A stretch of DNA of 64,000 bases from Dermatophagoides farinae (Eukaryota > Arthropoda > Arachnida > Sarcoptiformes > Pyroglyphidae), in contig NC_134680.1 in the NCBI RefSeq assembly GCF_024713945.1, forward strand, positions 1,202,001 through 1,266,000. Direction: 5' to 3'. The translations under genes and the position numbers were made by a program. Shown piece by piece: positions 45,286 through 57,793 of the stretch (the first letter of the stretch is position 1; every line of letters begins with the position of its first letter). The notes under the pieces are model-generated. The model saw only the letters and a list, made by a program, of their open reading frames with translations, was not told where the DNA came from and did not search any database.

Positions 45286-46027
45286 CAGGGGTCGGCAACC
45301 TTTTTCGGACAGCGGGCCATTTTCAAAATAAAATTTTTTATGTGGGCCGCACATTCAAATATAACTTAAATAGTGCTTTTATATCATATACGACAGGGAT
45401 GGCAAACTTTTTTTGATGTCCGTGCCACAAATTCATAAAAATTCCTATTTAAATATGTAACGTGTCACAATAAAATTTCATTCGAAAATGGCAAATGTCC
45501 AAACTAACACGACCAGTTCAGAATCGAGAAAATAACAAGTCCAAACTAACACGACCAGTTCAGAATCGAGAAAACAACAAATCCAACCTAACACGACCAA
45601 TTCAGAATTCAAAATTGAGAAAATAACAAGTACAAACTAACACGGCCAGTTCAGAATCGAGAAAATAACAAATCCAACCTAACACGATCAGTTCAGAATC
45701 GAGAAAATAACAAATCCAACCTAACACGATTAGTTCAGAATTCAAAATTCAAAATAAAAAAAATAACAAGTCAAACTTAACACGACCAGTTCAGAATCGA
45801 GAAAACAACAAATCCAACCTAACACGACCAATTCAGAATTCAAAATTGAGAAAATAACAAGTCCAAACTAACACGGCCAGTTCAGAATCGAGAAAACAAC
45901 AAATCCAACCTAACACGACCAATTCAGAATTCAAAATCGAGAAAATGGCAAATCCATACTAACACGATCAGTTCAGAATCGAGAAAATGGCAAATCCATA
46001 CTAACACGATCAGTTCAGAATCTAATG
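45286..46027 (+). mobile_element. hAT-like insertion with minisatellite
   Basis: Interrupts R copy 2. The left end CAGGGGTCGGCAACCTTTTT is a typical hAT terminal sequence. The insertion is flanked by CATTAGAT on the left and GATTAGAT (46027-46034) on the right, a 7-of-8 match to an 8-bp duplication as hAT elements make. A second hAT-like end, CAGGGATGGCAAACTTTTTT, lies at 45394, suggesting nesting or a composite. The expected right inverted terminus is not visible, so the copy is truncated or rearranged. No transposase is present. Confidence 0.65.
45488..46022 (+). repeat. Minisatellite inside the hAT-like insertion, about 12 copies
   Basis: Twelve copies of a 41-50 bp unit containing CTAACACGACCAGTTCAGAA and TCGAGAAAATAACAA. 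Copies vary at single bases (GACC, GATC, GGCC) and by an optional TTCAAAAT insert. Variants alternate in a higher-order pattern. Confidence 0.88.
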
Positions 46028-46579
46028 ATTAGATGGTAGAATTTTTATTGAAAATACATGATTTTTGGAATCGAGAGTCGAATCATTTTTTTTGTTCTTA
46101 TTTTTGTTCGATTCTGCTGTTGATGTAATTGAAAATATGGGCAAAATAAAAAAAATTCAAATTTTTCTGGTTTGTTTGTTCGTTCGTTCGTTGTGTGTGT
46201 GTGTGTGTGTGTGACAGTTGTATAAACAAATGGAATAAAAATTCAAATAATTTATGGTCATCAAAAAAAAAAAAAAAATCGTGTGTGTATTATTGATGAT
46301 TCTAGAATGGAAATTTTTAAATATTAATTCATTATCACTCAAAGTCATGTGTTTTGTTTTTCTTTCTCCACTTTTTTTTCTCTATCTTGAATTTTTTCGA
46401 ATATTTGTCAACATTTTTATTTGCTATTCCAATGTTCTTGAAGCCCCACTATATGTGTGTGATAATCAAATCATTCACATTTGAAATTTGTGTGAATTTT
46501 TTTTTTTTTTGTTATTTTTATCAAGAGAGATCTTTTAGAGAAAAATTTCTTTCTACATCGACAAATTGTGATATATGTG

Positions 46580-49500
46580 ATGTACGTAAATATTTATGCC
46601 ACATTGTCATATTTATGGGATAAATTTTTCATTTACAACAATTCAGACAATTTACCCACTCACTTTTAGGCAAACACAATAGAGTTGGTCATTATTATTA
46701 TTATTATGTGAATATAAGGATGACTGGAACAAGACAACAACAACAACATTTTCAACCTACAGAACTAGAATTTTTTTTTTCATTTGGTCAAATTAAATTT
46801 GACAAAGAGGCTAGATGGAAAAAACCTCAAATGGTTTTTTTTTCTTCAACTAAATTCCTTTTGAAGCTGTTGTATATTGAAATAAAAATTGCTTTGACAT
46901 ATTCATTCATTCATTCATTCATATTCACAAATTGAATCAACTGCTGACATTTGACAGAATGAAAAAAAAGAAAAATAAAAGTTAAGTTGATGATGGTTGA
47001 TGGTGAATATTGAAAAAAAAATTGAAACAAAAATAAATTAAATAAATAGATTTCATCTCATGAGGCTTCTAATATTTTTTGAGAGAAAAATTTGTAGTGG
47101 TAATGGTGATTGTTTACTCTCATTTAAAATGCAATAAAATTAAAGACCTATTATTATTATGAAATTTAAAATTGTAAATTTAATTTTCAATTCAATTGTT
47201 AATCTAGTGTACATTGCGGTGGACATTGTCGTAAATAATGGACATTATCATCATCATCATAATCATTGTTATTACGATGATTGTGATAAAATTATTAGAT
47301 GCCATAATTATTGTGGTCACAAATTTTTTTTTGTGTTGTTGTTGTTTCGAAATGTTTTTCATTATAACTAAATTATAATTATGATGATGATGATGAGGAA
47401 GAGAAGTATATTATGTGGATTAATTTACTAAATTCATACTGATAAAATATTAACAAGAATAACAGAAAAGAATGCAGAAAAACAATTAAAAAAAAGAATC
47501 GAAAAATTTAGCAATTAAATTGATTTCAAAGTCATTAAATTCAATAATAATTACAGTCGATTGTTTTTTTTGTTTCGAATGAAATAAAACTTTTATCATT
47601 TGAACCTAATTAGCATCATCATTGGTGTTGATAATGAATAGTGATTTTAAATGATTTCATTGATTTTAGAATCCATTGATAATATAATGAAGGTTAACGA
47701 GAAACAAAAAGAGAGAGAAAGAGAGGGATACGATAGTGACAAAGAATAATAACATTTGTGATGACAAAAAACAAAAAAAAAACAACAACAAAACATTCTC
47801 TGGAACCCGTGTATAGAATAATAAGAAAAATTCATTTCAACATAGTAGTTCAACATTCATTACCAACCAGTCCAAGTCGACGAAACATATGAACATGTAT
47901 AGCAAAAGAAAAAAAAAACACTTTTGGCTAGGTTGTCATATAATAAATAATAATAATTTCATTTTTTTTTTTTTTAGATAAATAATCTCCATTTAAAACG
48001 CACATACAGACAAGTTGAATGAATGGCAAACCGAAACCAGTTAATTTTCATCATCATCATCATAATCATTAATACTATTTTTATACTTTGAACAAACAAC
48101 AACAATTCTGAAGAAATTCTATGGAATAATACATTTATTATTATTATTTTTTTTTTCACTATTCATTGAGATATTGGTTATTTCTTTTCTATAGGATACA
48201 TGTATCTGGTGTTTTTTCGACCACCGCCATCATCATTATAATCATTATTACATTGTTATATTGTTATTATTAGATCATGTGTTAAGTTAATTGAAAACCT
48301 GAAAATTTCAATTTTTTTTTATTCTTTTTTAATTCAAATTTACCATGAATTCAGGAAAAAGGATAACAGCAACAGCTACGACGACGACGACGATGACGAT
48401 GGCGGTAATGAAAATTCATTGAAAGTTTTGAAAATAAATCGCAATGAAATTAATAGATCTTAATTTTGCCAACACTAAAAAAAATTCTAAGATGCCTAGA
48501 AATTTTTTTGTTGTTGTTGTTGTTGTTGTTGCAAATAACAACAACTAGTTTCTAAAGCAGAATTTATTTCACATTTTTTTAAGATTCTTTTTTCTTGCTG
48601 TTCATATAGTTGGAATATATTTATTTTATTTTTTTTGTAGCTTTTGAAAATCCTTGGAGAATCTGAGTATCATAGAAAAAAAATATCGCCATGCACACAC
48701 GTATATATATCAAGAACAGATAAATGTACAATCATGATGATAATGTGTATGCGATGAAATAATTGGATAATAGAAATCCTCAGAAGAATTTGTATTCATT
48801 TTGTGTTTTTAATAAAGAAGAAAAAAAATTGACGGAATTCCTACTTTTTTTCCGAAGGCATATAAGACATATCCGAGACATTTTTTTTCCTGATGAGAAT
48901 CCAAAAATCGAAATTATGATGACATCAATTTCGATTGAAATTTATCATTAAAATATCATGCTGTTAATGACGATGATGATGGATAATTGAATTTAAGAAA
49001 ATTAATTGATTGATCGACTAGAGGTATAAAGTTCATATGTCAGGATCCTTGTGGACGTATAATTGATCAAAATTTTTGAGCATTTTTATTTCCGCAGAAA
49101 AAAAAAAATTTGATTCAAATTCAATTCACAGCAACAACAACTACAAAAAAAACTGCACTGATATTTTTATTTTCTCATGAAATCATAATGTCAGAATCAT
49201 GAAATAATCATGGGACAATACACAATCGTGCACACACACACACACACACAAACAATATATTCAAATTCAAGATGAAAGAATGAAGCAAGAAAGAAAAACT
49301 GATTCCAACAATCAACAAAGTTAATCAGTTGTTGATGCTAATTATATGGAAATACTATTCTCTCCTTTTTTTTGACAAAAAAAAAATCATTTAAATGGAA
49401 ATTTTACACACTTTTTGATAATAAATTATTTGAATGTTTTTTTTGCTTCAACAAAATTTTCATTTGATATCTTTTAAATCATCGTTGTTGTCGTATTTCA

Positions 49501-52500
49501 AATTATTTTAATGTTCAAATCATGTTTTTTTTTGTCGCCCAAAATCCAAATATAAATGAAGTGAATGTGAAAAAACCAGTTGTTAAAATATAATTGAAAA
49601 TTTTTCATTCATATTTTTTTTCAAATTTTTTTTCCGTTGTTCTAGTTGCATGAATGTTATGAATTTGTGAAAAAAAAACAAAACAAATGCCCCGATATAT
49701 TATCAACCGAGTATATTGCCGAATGTGTGAGAATATGAATGAGAGAATCGAAACAAATGAACAAAATCAAATCATGTTTTGATTGATTGATGGATGAACG
49801 GATGGATATATTACGTTGAATTTATATCAAATCACACACACACACATACACACACACACAGCGGCAGACAGTTTAGATAAAATTATTAAATTGGAAAAAT
49901 ATTACTGCTTTTAGCAACATGATTTACTTCATACGATGTGCAATAACAGACTGAATGAATGAATCGATGGTTGTATGTTGAATTGATATTCATAAGAAAA
50001 TCAGAAAAGAAAAAAAAATTCTTGCAACATCACTTGCACTATATACACACACGCGCACACACACACACACACATATATACTCTTTAGGTCAATTCTATAT
50101 TTGAATTTTCTATATGTTCTATCATTCCGGCTACAAATACATACACATTTATGCTATATGTAGGGAAAAGAATTTTCTTTTTGTTTCTGGAGTTTGCGTC
50201 GTAAATTTCCTTTTTTTTCTATTGATGAAAATGCTGCCATTTAATCGCTAAACGTCTATCTCTAAAGGAAAAATTCAAAAATTATTCTGTTCAAACTTTG
50301 AATCAAACTTACTTACATTTACAGATAGATTTAGCACAATTTGTTGATTTTTTCTGTTTTTTTTTACTCATTGTTTACAATTTTCATAAATCAACATTTA
50401 ACATAACACATCCGATCATACTGATGATGATGATGATGATGATGAAAATTGAAATTTCCAATAAAAGTTGTAATCATCAATTAGAAAATAGGAGAACAAT
50501 ATCATTTATCGATGAAGTGGTGATGAAAATCGGAAGAGAAAAAAAAATGGACGAAAATAAAAATAATGAAATTCAACAGCTAAAATGCCAAAATTATTAC
50601 ACACTTACATTCTTATGATGAATCATGATTATCAATATATAATATTCATCATAAGAAATATTTTTTTTTTTTTTTTTGATTTATGATCCATGATGAGTAT
50701 ATATAGGAATATTCTACTATAATGGCCTTATCATTATCTTCTTTATGATATTGAAAATACTTATTGTTTATTCGGGTCATAATCATTATTATTATTATTG
50801 TTTTTTTTCTTAGTTTTCTTAGGTTCAAATATATATATATTATCATTATTTACATCATCATCACCAAACCAAAAAACAGTAAATAAAATGTATATATTTA
50901 TGTATGAACCCCTACTACAAGAACTGAAAAGAGATGAAAAAAAAATTGCTTTCTCATGAGATATGAAAACGATATTGTTGTTGTTGTCGTTGTTTTTATG
51001 CGTTTTTTTCTTTGTCCTTGATTATGAATTAACATCCTAACCACATATGTTGTGTTAAATCAAATAATCATCTTGTTGTTGCATGATTATGAGGAACTAA
51101 TAGAAAAAAAATGGAAAAGAAATGAAAAAAATGATGATTATCATCATGAATATTATTATTTTTTTTTTCTTCGAAAAGAATTTTCATTATCTCTTTTTTT
51201 TCATTGATATTATGTGAATGCTGATGGCGATGACGAAATTATTCATTAAGTTGTATAATAACCACAGAATATAGATTCTATTCTATCTGTGTATATTCTG
51301 TATATTTATGTGTGTGTGTGTGTTTGTCCATACGATCAATATCAACACATATACACACAGCACTATTAAGAGATTCTTTTGTATTGCCCACTGTCTTCTG
51401 AATCAATATGGAATCCAATGTTGATCCAATATGCATACTGATGATACACAAAGGCTGATGAATCAATAAATAAAAAAAAACAAAAAAGAAAGAAAGAAAA
51501 TCGCAAATGTTCTGTATACAAATATTTTTTTTTATCATTTATCATTCAAAATTCTGAAACATGAAACAACGATCCATTATGCATTTTTTTTCAGCAACAA
51601 AATTGTCAAATTTTTAATGTGATTATTATATTTACAGATAACAAAATTTTTTTTTTTTTGGTGTTGTTTTATTTTTTAAAAATGATAATAATTTATATCA
51701 ACAAAGCAATAATTAATAGTAGTAGTAATAACAACAACAACAACAACAACAACAACGACGACGACAACGATGACAACAATCACAATAATAAAAATGAAAT
51801 GAAATTTTAAAGAAGAAAAAAAGCAAGAAACTGAATGAAAAAAAATTTTTTTTTTGTTCAAAATCAATTATCTTGTCGATTATTGTTTTCCATCTACACA
51901 CACACACACATTCGCACTCAAACACATACTTGAATCAATCAAACATTCATCTTTTTTTTTTTGGAATATACAAAATTTACGTGTTTTGGCTATGAATTTC
52001 TTGGGAGTTTCTCGTTTTTTTTTGTTGCGCCAAATTTAGATAAATGGTGTCCAATATATTTATTTAGGTGGTAATGTTGATTCAATGATGATGATGATGA
52101 TGACGTGCAATGAATTTAAATTTCGAAATTTTCTTCATTTATAAATTGGCTATTAACGATGTATGTGTGTGCATGTGCGTGTGTTTATTTGTTGTTTGTT
52201 TTGGGTCCATTAAACCAGATCATTATTGTGAATGAGAAATGTTAATAAAGAGTGTGTGTGTGTGTGTGTGTGTGTGCTAGTGAGAATGTGAAAGAAATAA
52301 GGAAAATTTTCCAACAATCATCAAACAACAAACGACAAACAAACAAACAATATGTGAAAATGTTAAAAGATTTATATTTTTGGAGCTTAAATTGCCAGAA
52401 TTTTCTGTTCTTTTTTTTTATTTTGAAATTCAAGAAAAGAAAAGAGAAAAAAAATTGTTTCAACAACAACAACAAAAAATGACAGACAGATACAGCAACT

Positions 52501-53459
52501 GGCATGCAACGAATATATTGATTGTATCGATTTCAAAGCCGACAGATGTGTGTGTGTGTGTGTGTGTGTACATTGGCTGATAATGTTATGCCACAACAAC
52601 AATCATGTGATCGATGTGATGATAAGTCGTTTTTTTTCAATAGACTGAATCCATATTCACATTCTTGATACATGATTTCACACCCCGACACACACACACA
52701 CACTTATATATTGATCAAACATTTTGATTTTTGGTAAAAAAAAATATTTTCCAATTTTTTCTTCTTCTTTTCAAACGAAATAAAGCCAGAAAAACATTTT
52801 ACCCAGGCTGATGATAAATTTTCGATTTCATATCTTATTTTTTTTTATCTTCTTGAGAAAAAAAATTTGTTTTCGATGACCAAAATGGTGTTGAATGGCG
52901 TTCGAAGACCATGATGATGGATATCCGCTTTTTTTAGAACCGGATGAATTGAAAAATGACCGAAAGAAAACCCGTTGTACTTTTCCGATCTAATTTTTTC
53001 TTCTTTCTATTCATCTTCTTTTCAATAAAAATATCTTGAATGAAACCATAATCATTACAAATCAGGCCATACACACAAAGAAATCAATGACCGATGATAC
53101 GAAAAAAAAAATTCTGGTTTCCTGCTTAAATCGAATGGTTACGTTTCCTTTTCATTTTATTTTTATTTTTTTTTATTTTTTTTTTTTGTTCTTTTTTTTG
53201 GCAATGTGCATTCAAGTGATTTATAAACGTACGAATAGAACAAAAAAAAATGATAATAATGATGATGGTGAATGAATGAAATGATGAGAAAAAAAAATTC
53301 TTAATGAATAGACAAGATTCAGTTTTTCAATTCTTTTTCTTTTTTTCTCTCATTTTTTTTTCTTGTTGCTCACATTTTATTCGTTCATTTGACATTTTTC
53401 ATCATACAATTAAATAGCCATCACTTGTAGTACAAAGAGAGAGAAAGAGAGAAAAGAAT
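46580..53459. other. Gene-poor, simple-sequence-rich DNA
   Basis: Nearly 7 kb in which I recognise no gene, RNA gene or transposon end. It contains ATTC runs near 46900-46921, a TTG run near 48510-48531, CA runs near 49231-49249, 49832-49860 and 50044-50073, a GAT run near 50422-50446, a CAA/CGA run near 51731-51765 and GT runs near 52252-52276 and 52546-52569. Open frames follow these runs. The right end is the 3' flank of the acyltransferase gene. Confidence 0.45.
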
Positions 53460-56400
53460 TTATGATAATTTCGGTTGTACAAGATTTCTTATGAAAATTC
53501 TTAACAATTCTGCAATGGTTTTTATACGTCCATGATTAATATTCATTGAATATTTTTGCCATGAATATTGATTATGATCTTTTCTTTGTACTTGTTGTTT
53601 AACATTATCATTATTATGATGATGATGATGATTATTATTATTATTTGAATCGGCGGCCATCCAAACATCTTTATCAAATGATGCGAAAAATTTCAATGCA
53701 TTTTTCAATGTCTGTATGGATGCACATTCTGTATTTGTTTGTTTGTTTTTTTAAAAAAAAAAATCAAAGAAAAAAATGAAAAAAAAAATTAAATTTATAA
53801 TTAGTTTGAATGTTATCAGGTTAATTGTTTTTGTTATCTCTCTTTTTAGTTTGGAATTTTTTTTTGTTCGGTTCAATTCATTATTTTCCATAGAAACAAG
53901 TTTGAGAGAGAAAGAGAGTGAGTGACTAAACTTTGCACTGTTTTTTCTATCCTGGTTATTTTTAAATATTCTGGCATAAAAAAGATAAAGAATTCTCTGG
54001 GTGTTTTTTTTTGCATTCTTACCATAATAAATATATCCATTATGTGCCATTTGTTTAGCTGAACTTATCAACATTTTTAGGAATATTTTTTCATCAATAT
54101 TAATTATATCATTATCCATTATGATTGGTTTATTATTATGATTTTTAACATTCGAATGTTGTTGTTGATGATTGATACATTTTGAATTATTCATTAATTT
54201 AGTTGCCGATTCAGTTGAATCAGAATTTTGATAATGATTAGCTATTCTATCGGCAACAAACCAATATGTCTGTACATATGGTTCTAATATTGAACGATAT
54301 AATGATAATAATTGACAATTTTTTTCTGTTAAACGAATATAAAATTCTTGTGGTAAATGATGATGGTGATGATTTTCATTATCATCATCATCATCATCAT
54401 TCGATGATGATAAATGTTTATGATATTGATGATCTTTAATACAATCAACAACATTGATAATTTCATCATGTTCATCATCCGCATCGATTAAACGATCTTC
54501 ATCAACTTCTAATATACATTCATTTTGTAATGTTACATCAAGATTTTTAAATAATCGATTACGTCTTCGTTGTCTTCTACGTGTTGGTGATAGCCAACGA
54601 TTTAATCTATTAAATGATGATGATGTTGATGATAATGATGATGAATGATTCGTAACATTTTGATTTTGATGATGATGATGTTGTGGATAAAGATGATTGG
54701 CAACATCAGACATTGGTAATGTTAAACCAGTCGGTTTGTTTGGATTCAATATGAATATATCACGTTTACAGAATGAATCGATAAATGTTTTTGCTAACAT
54801 TTGATCCAATGATTGACAGCTCTGTGTTTGGAATTGAAAAAAAATGGAAAAAGGAGTGAGAAACGATAAAATATAGAAAATATAATTTAAACAATTTTGA
54901 ATGAATGAAAATATAGAATTTTATAAACAAAACATATATATCAATCAATTAAACACATTTCTTGTCATGTCTATGTGTCAATTACCTTGATAAAAATAAA
55001 TTCATTTTGTAATAGCGAACAAATTGTACGACAACGTTGAAAAAATTCCCGTTTATTTATGGAAAGATTTGAAACAAATGTTGATGGATCATAGATGAGT
55101 GATGAGATCTCTGTTTGTTGTACAAATGAATGTAATGATATGGCTGTTTGTTTGGAAATATGAAATTTAGAATTCAAGCCACAGAATTAGAAAAAAAACC
55201 CGATGCATCATTATTTGATGATGATGATGATCGAATTTAGAAAAAAAGAGAAAAAACATCGTTTTTAAGATTCTCATCATCATTATTGAGCTAGCATGCT
55301 TGCATATGCAATGCGAACTTACCTAAAACTGATTCAAATATAAATAATGATGAACAATAATTTGAATAATGTTGTAAATGTAATAATGGTTGTAATTTAT
55401 TTGATGGTTTCAAATAGATTATCTCTAATCGTGAATCCGATTTAGCATCACCACCACCACCATAATCATTATCATAATCATAATCATTGTCATCATTATT
55501 CCATTGATTTCGTTGACGATATGAATTTCTTACAATATTATTACCACCATATGAATGATGATAATATTTATTCCATAATGACCATTTAAGACGAACTTTT
55601 TCCGTTTGAATTAATTCTTCTTGTCGTAATAATTGTATCGCTTGTTTTATTAATAAATGTGAATCACCTGCGATGGATAAATTTTGTTGTTTATCACGAC
55701 AAATTATTTGCCGTAACCAATCCATATCCAACGATAATTGATCGATTGTTGTACCTTTTGATCGATATTTATTCAATAATAAAAATGATACCAAATGTGT
55801 TGACATTAATGATGAATCACGATATGCATCATATAGTACATGTTTAGCTAATGAATCACAACAACGATATCTATGTTGCATTTCTTCATCACTTTTGCTA
55901 TTTTCATCGATACCATTATCATTTGTGATATCGATCTTTTTCATCAATTTTGTCGCCGATAATGATAATTTATTATTCTTTTTACAGTGAGTAATTCGAT
56001 CAACTGTTTATGTATATTCGTTTTTGTTTCAAATTAGAAATATAAAGAAACAAATTCCACATAAATTCAATTAATCAATTTGAAAGGTCATTTTATCACG
56101 ATATTATTATAAAATAATATATCATGATTGATAATGGAAACACTTACATGATGGTGGACAAGCAACACAATCAGCCATTGTAACACCATAATCGATTGTT
56201 TGTGGAATTGGAAAATTGGATTCTGTATTATCTGAATCATTTGTAACAACATTAGTATCAGCTATATCATTTGTTTTCATTATCATTTTTTGTTCAATTT
56301 GTAATTGTCTTTGAATCTGCTGCTGTGCCATACATTGATTTATATATTCATCGAGAATAAATGGTTTTCCAAAATCTACACGCACTGTTCCATAATTGGA

Positions 56401-57793
56401 ACGAAGTATTGACCATATTTTCATCATTGTTGTTATAAATGATGGTGCTGACGATGATGAATTGGATGATCGCTGTGGCTGTAATTCCATTTGTTCACGT
56501 ACTACTAGATTAGCACCTTCAATTGATTTCTCATATGATATTGATACGGGAACAATGCAAACCTGTTGCACCGAACCTTTTGTTTTTCAATTAATAATTT
56601 GAAGAAAAAAAAATCAATTAATCATCAATTATTTGACAAATAAATCATTATAACAACATACCTTCAGCCAGTGCATCCAAAACAATTGATAATAAATGTA
56701 AATTTGGCATCAAAACTTTACCAGTTGATGTACGAGAATCTTCAAGGAAAAACTCTAATGAATTTCCTTGTCGAAGGTTTTCAATAATATATGATCGTAG
56801 TATTGCTTCATGTATTGGATCATTATCATTATCATCATGTTGATGATCAATCGTAGCATTATTTTTCATTGATCTTTTAATATTATTTTTGTTAGATTTT
56901 TTACGAATAAAAAATGCACCTAAACCACGAATAAGATTACGAAAAAATGGTATAGAAAAATGTTCACTAATAGCAATCAATGGAGGGCTAAGACCATTCA
57001 TTGATAGTATGAATGTTATCAAAATACAATCCAAATATGAACGATGTAATGGTAGATATAGAATTGGTAATTCTGTTTGCTGCTGTTGTTGTTGTTGTTG
57101 TTTTTTGTGATTATTAAATATTTTTTGCCGTTGTCGAATCTGTTCAATTTGTGCTTTACTAAATTGTACGCTATTAAACATTCTTGATAATAGACGATAT
57201 AATATCCAACCGGCAATACGTAATAATGATGATGAAATACATGAACTAAGCTCTTCAAATAAATCATATGCTCGACGACGATTCTCTCGTATACATTGTT
57301 TATAATCATTTTGATCTTTTACATCTTTATGTCGAATATTTTGTTTTATTTGCTGCTGCTGTTCTGGATGTTTTGTTGTTTGTATTTTCATATATTGATC
57401 ACAGGAAACATGTTCAATTGCTCTTGTAACAGATTCAGATTTAAGAACATTTTTTCCTTACATCAGGATAATTATGATCAATTTTTCTTGTAATCACATG
57501 CCATGCATAATAGAATGTCAATGAAATGATATTTTCATAGCTAAATTTTATACAAATTTTAAATTGACAAAAAAAAATTAAGTTTTCATTATTTGATGAC
57601 AACTACAACAGGATTAAAATAAAATTTATATATCTATATCTCACCTTGTTTGACTTGATGAATTTGTCGACATAAGATTACCATTATTACCATTAACAAC
57701 ATTCGAATCGGATTGATTCGCAATGTTTTGTTTGAAAAAATTCTGTATATAATTCAGAAACCAATCCGAAATCATAACCAACATTGTGAACAT
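53460..57793 (-). CDS. GPAM: Glycerol-3-phosphate acyltransferase, mitochondrial (GPAT1/GPAM type), with an apparent 1-base frameshift
   Basis: Seven minus-strand exons: 57793-57645, 57540-56662, 56576-56148, 56003-55323, 55143-54986, 54821-54023 and 53728-53460. All junction phases agree if one base is removed from an A6 run (plus-strand T run 57450-57455), giving about 1,120 residues; human GPAM has 828. The enzyme acylates glycerol-3-phosphate at sn-1, the first step of triacylglycerol and phospholipid synthesis, in the outer mitochondrial membrane. Acyltransferase motifs: I HRSYLD (about 215-220), II GAFFIRKK (about 257), III FFLEDSRTSTGK (about 313) and IV IVPVSISYE (about 350). Motif III has Asp where animal GPATs usually have Gly. 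C-terminal GPAM landmarks include MSTHLVSFLLLNKYR and LLSLYRSILEPYVQ. The extra length is Asn/His/Asp-rich inserts. The frameshift is more likely a homopolymer error than a dead gene, since all else is intact. Confidence 0.87.

Larger units (their letters stand above)
45250..46579 (+). repeat. Outer direct repeat R, copy 2 (interrupted)
   Basis: Matches 40355-40931 in two pieces: 45250-45285 and 46035-46579. They are separated by an insertion of about 0.75 kb. After 46579 the sequence departs from copy 1 (ATGTACGTAAATATT here, TAAACAGAGAATGCG there). The GT and A runs are longer in this copy. Confidence 0.9.

Noticed and set aside
45488-46022. CRISPR-like array of direct repeats
   Set aside because: Units are contiguous tandem repeats without unique spacers, in a eukaryotic context.
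40355-46579. R repeats as long terminal repeats of one retrotransposon
   Set aside because: They lack TG...CA ends, TATA and poly(A) order, and primer-binding sites, and copy 2 does not abut the insert as an LTR would.
46254-46623. Hydrophobic open frames repeated at 40633-41068 and 46254-46623
   Set aside because: They lie in the R direct repeat, are T-rich, and the second copy simply reflects the duplication.
57452-57460. A minimal GT-AG intron (GTAAG) to explain the GPAT frame change
   Set aside because: Five bases is too short to splice; introns here are 57 bp or longer. A one-base homopolymer change is simpler.
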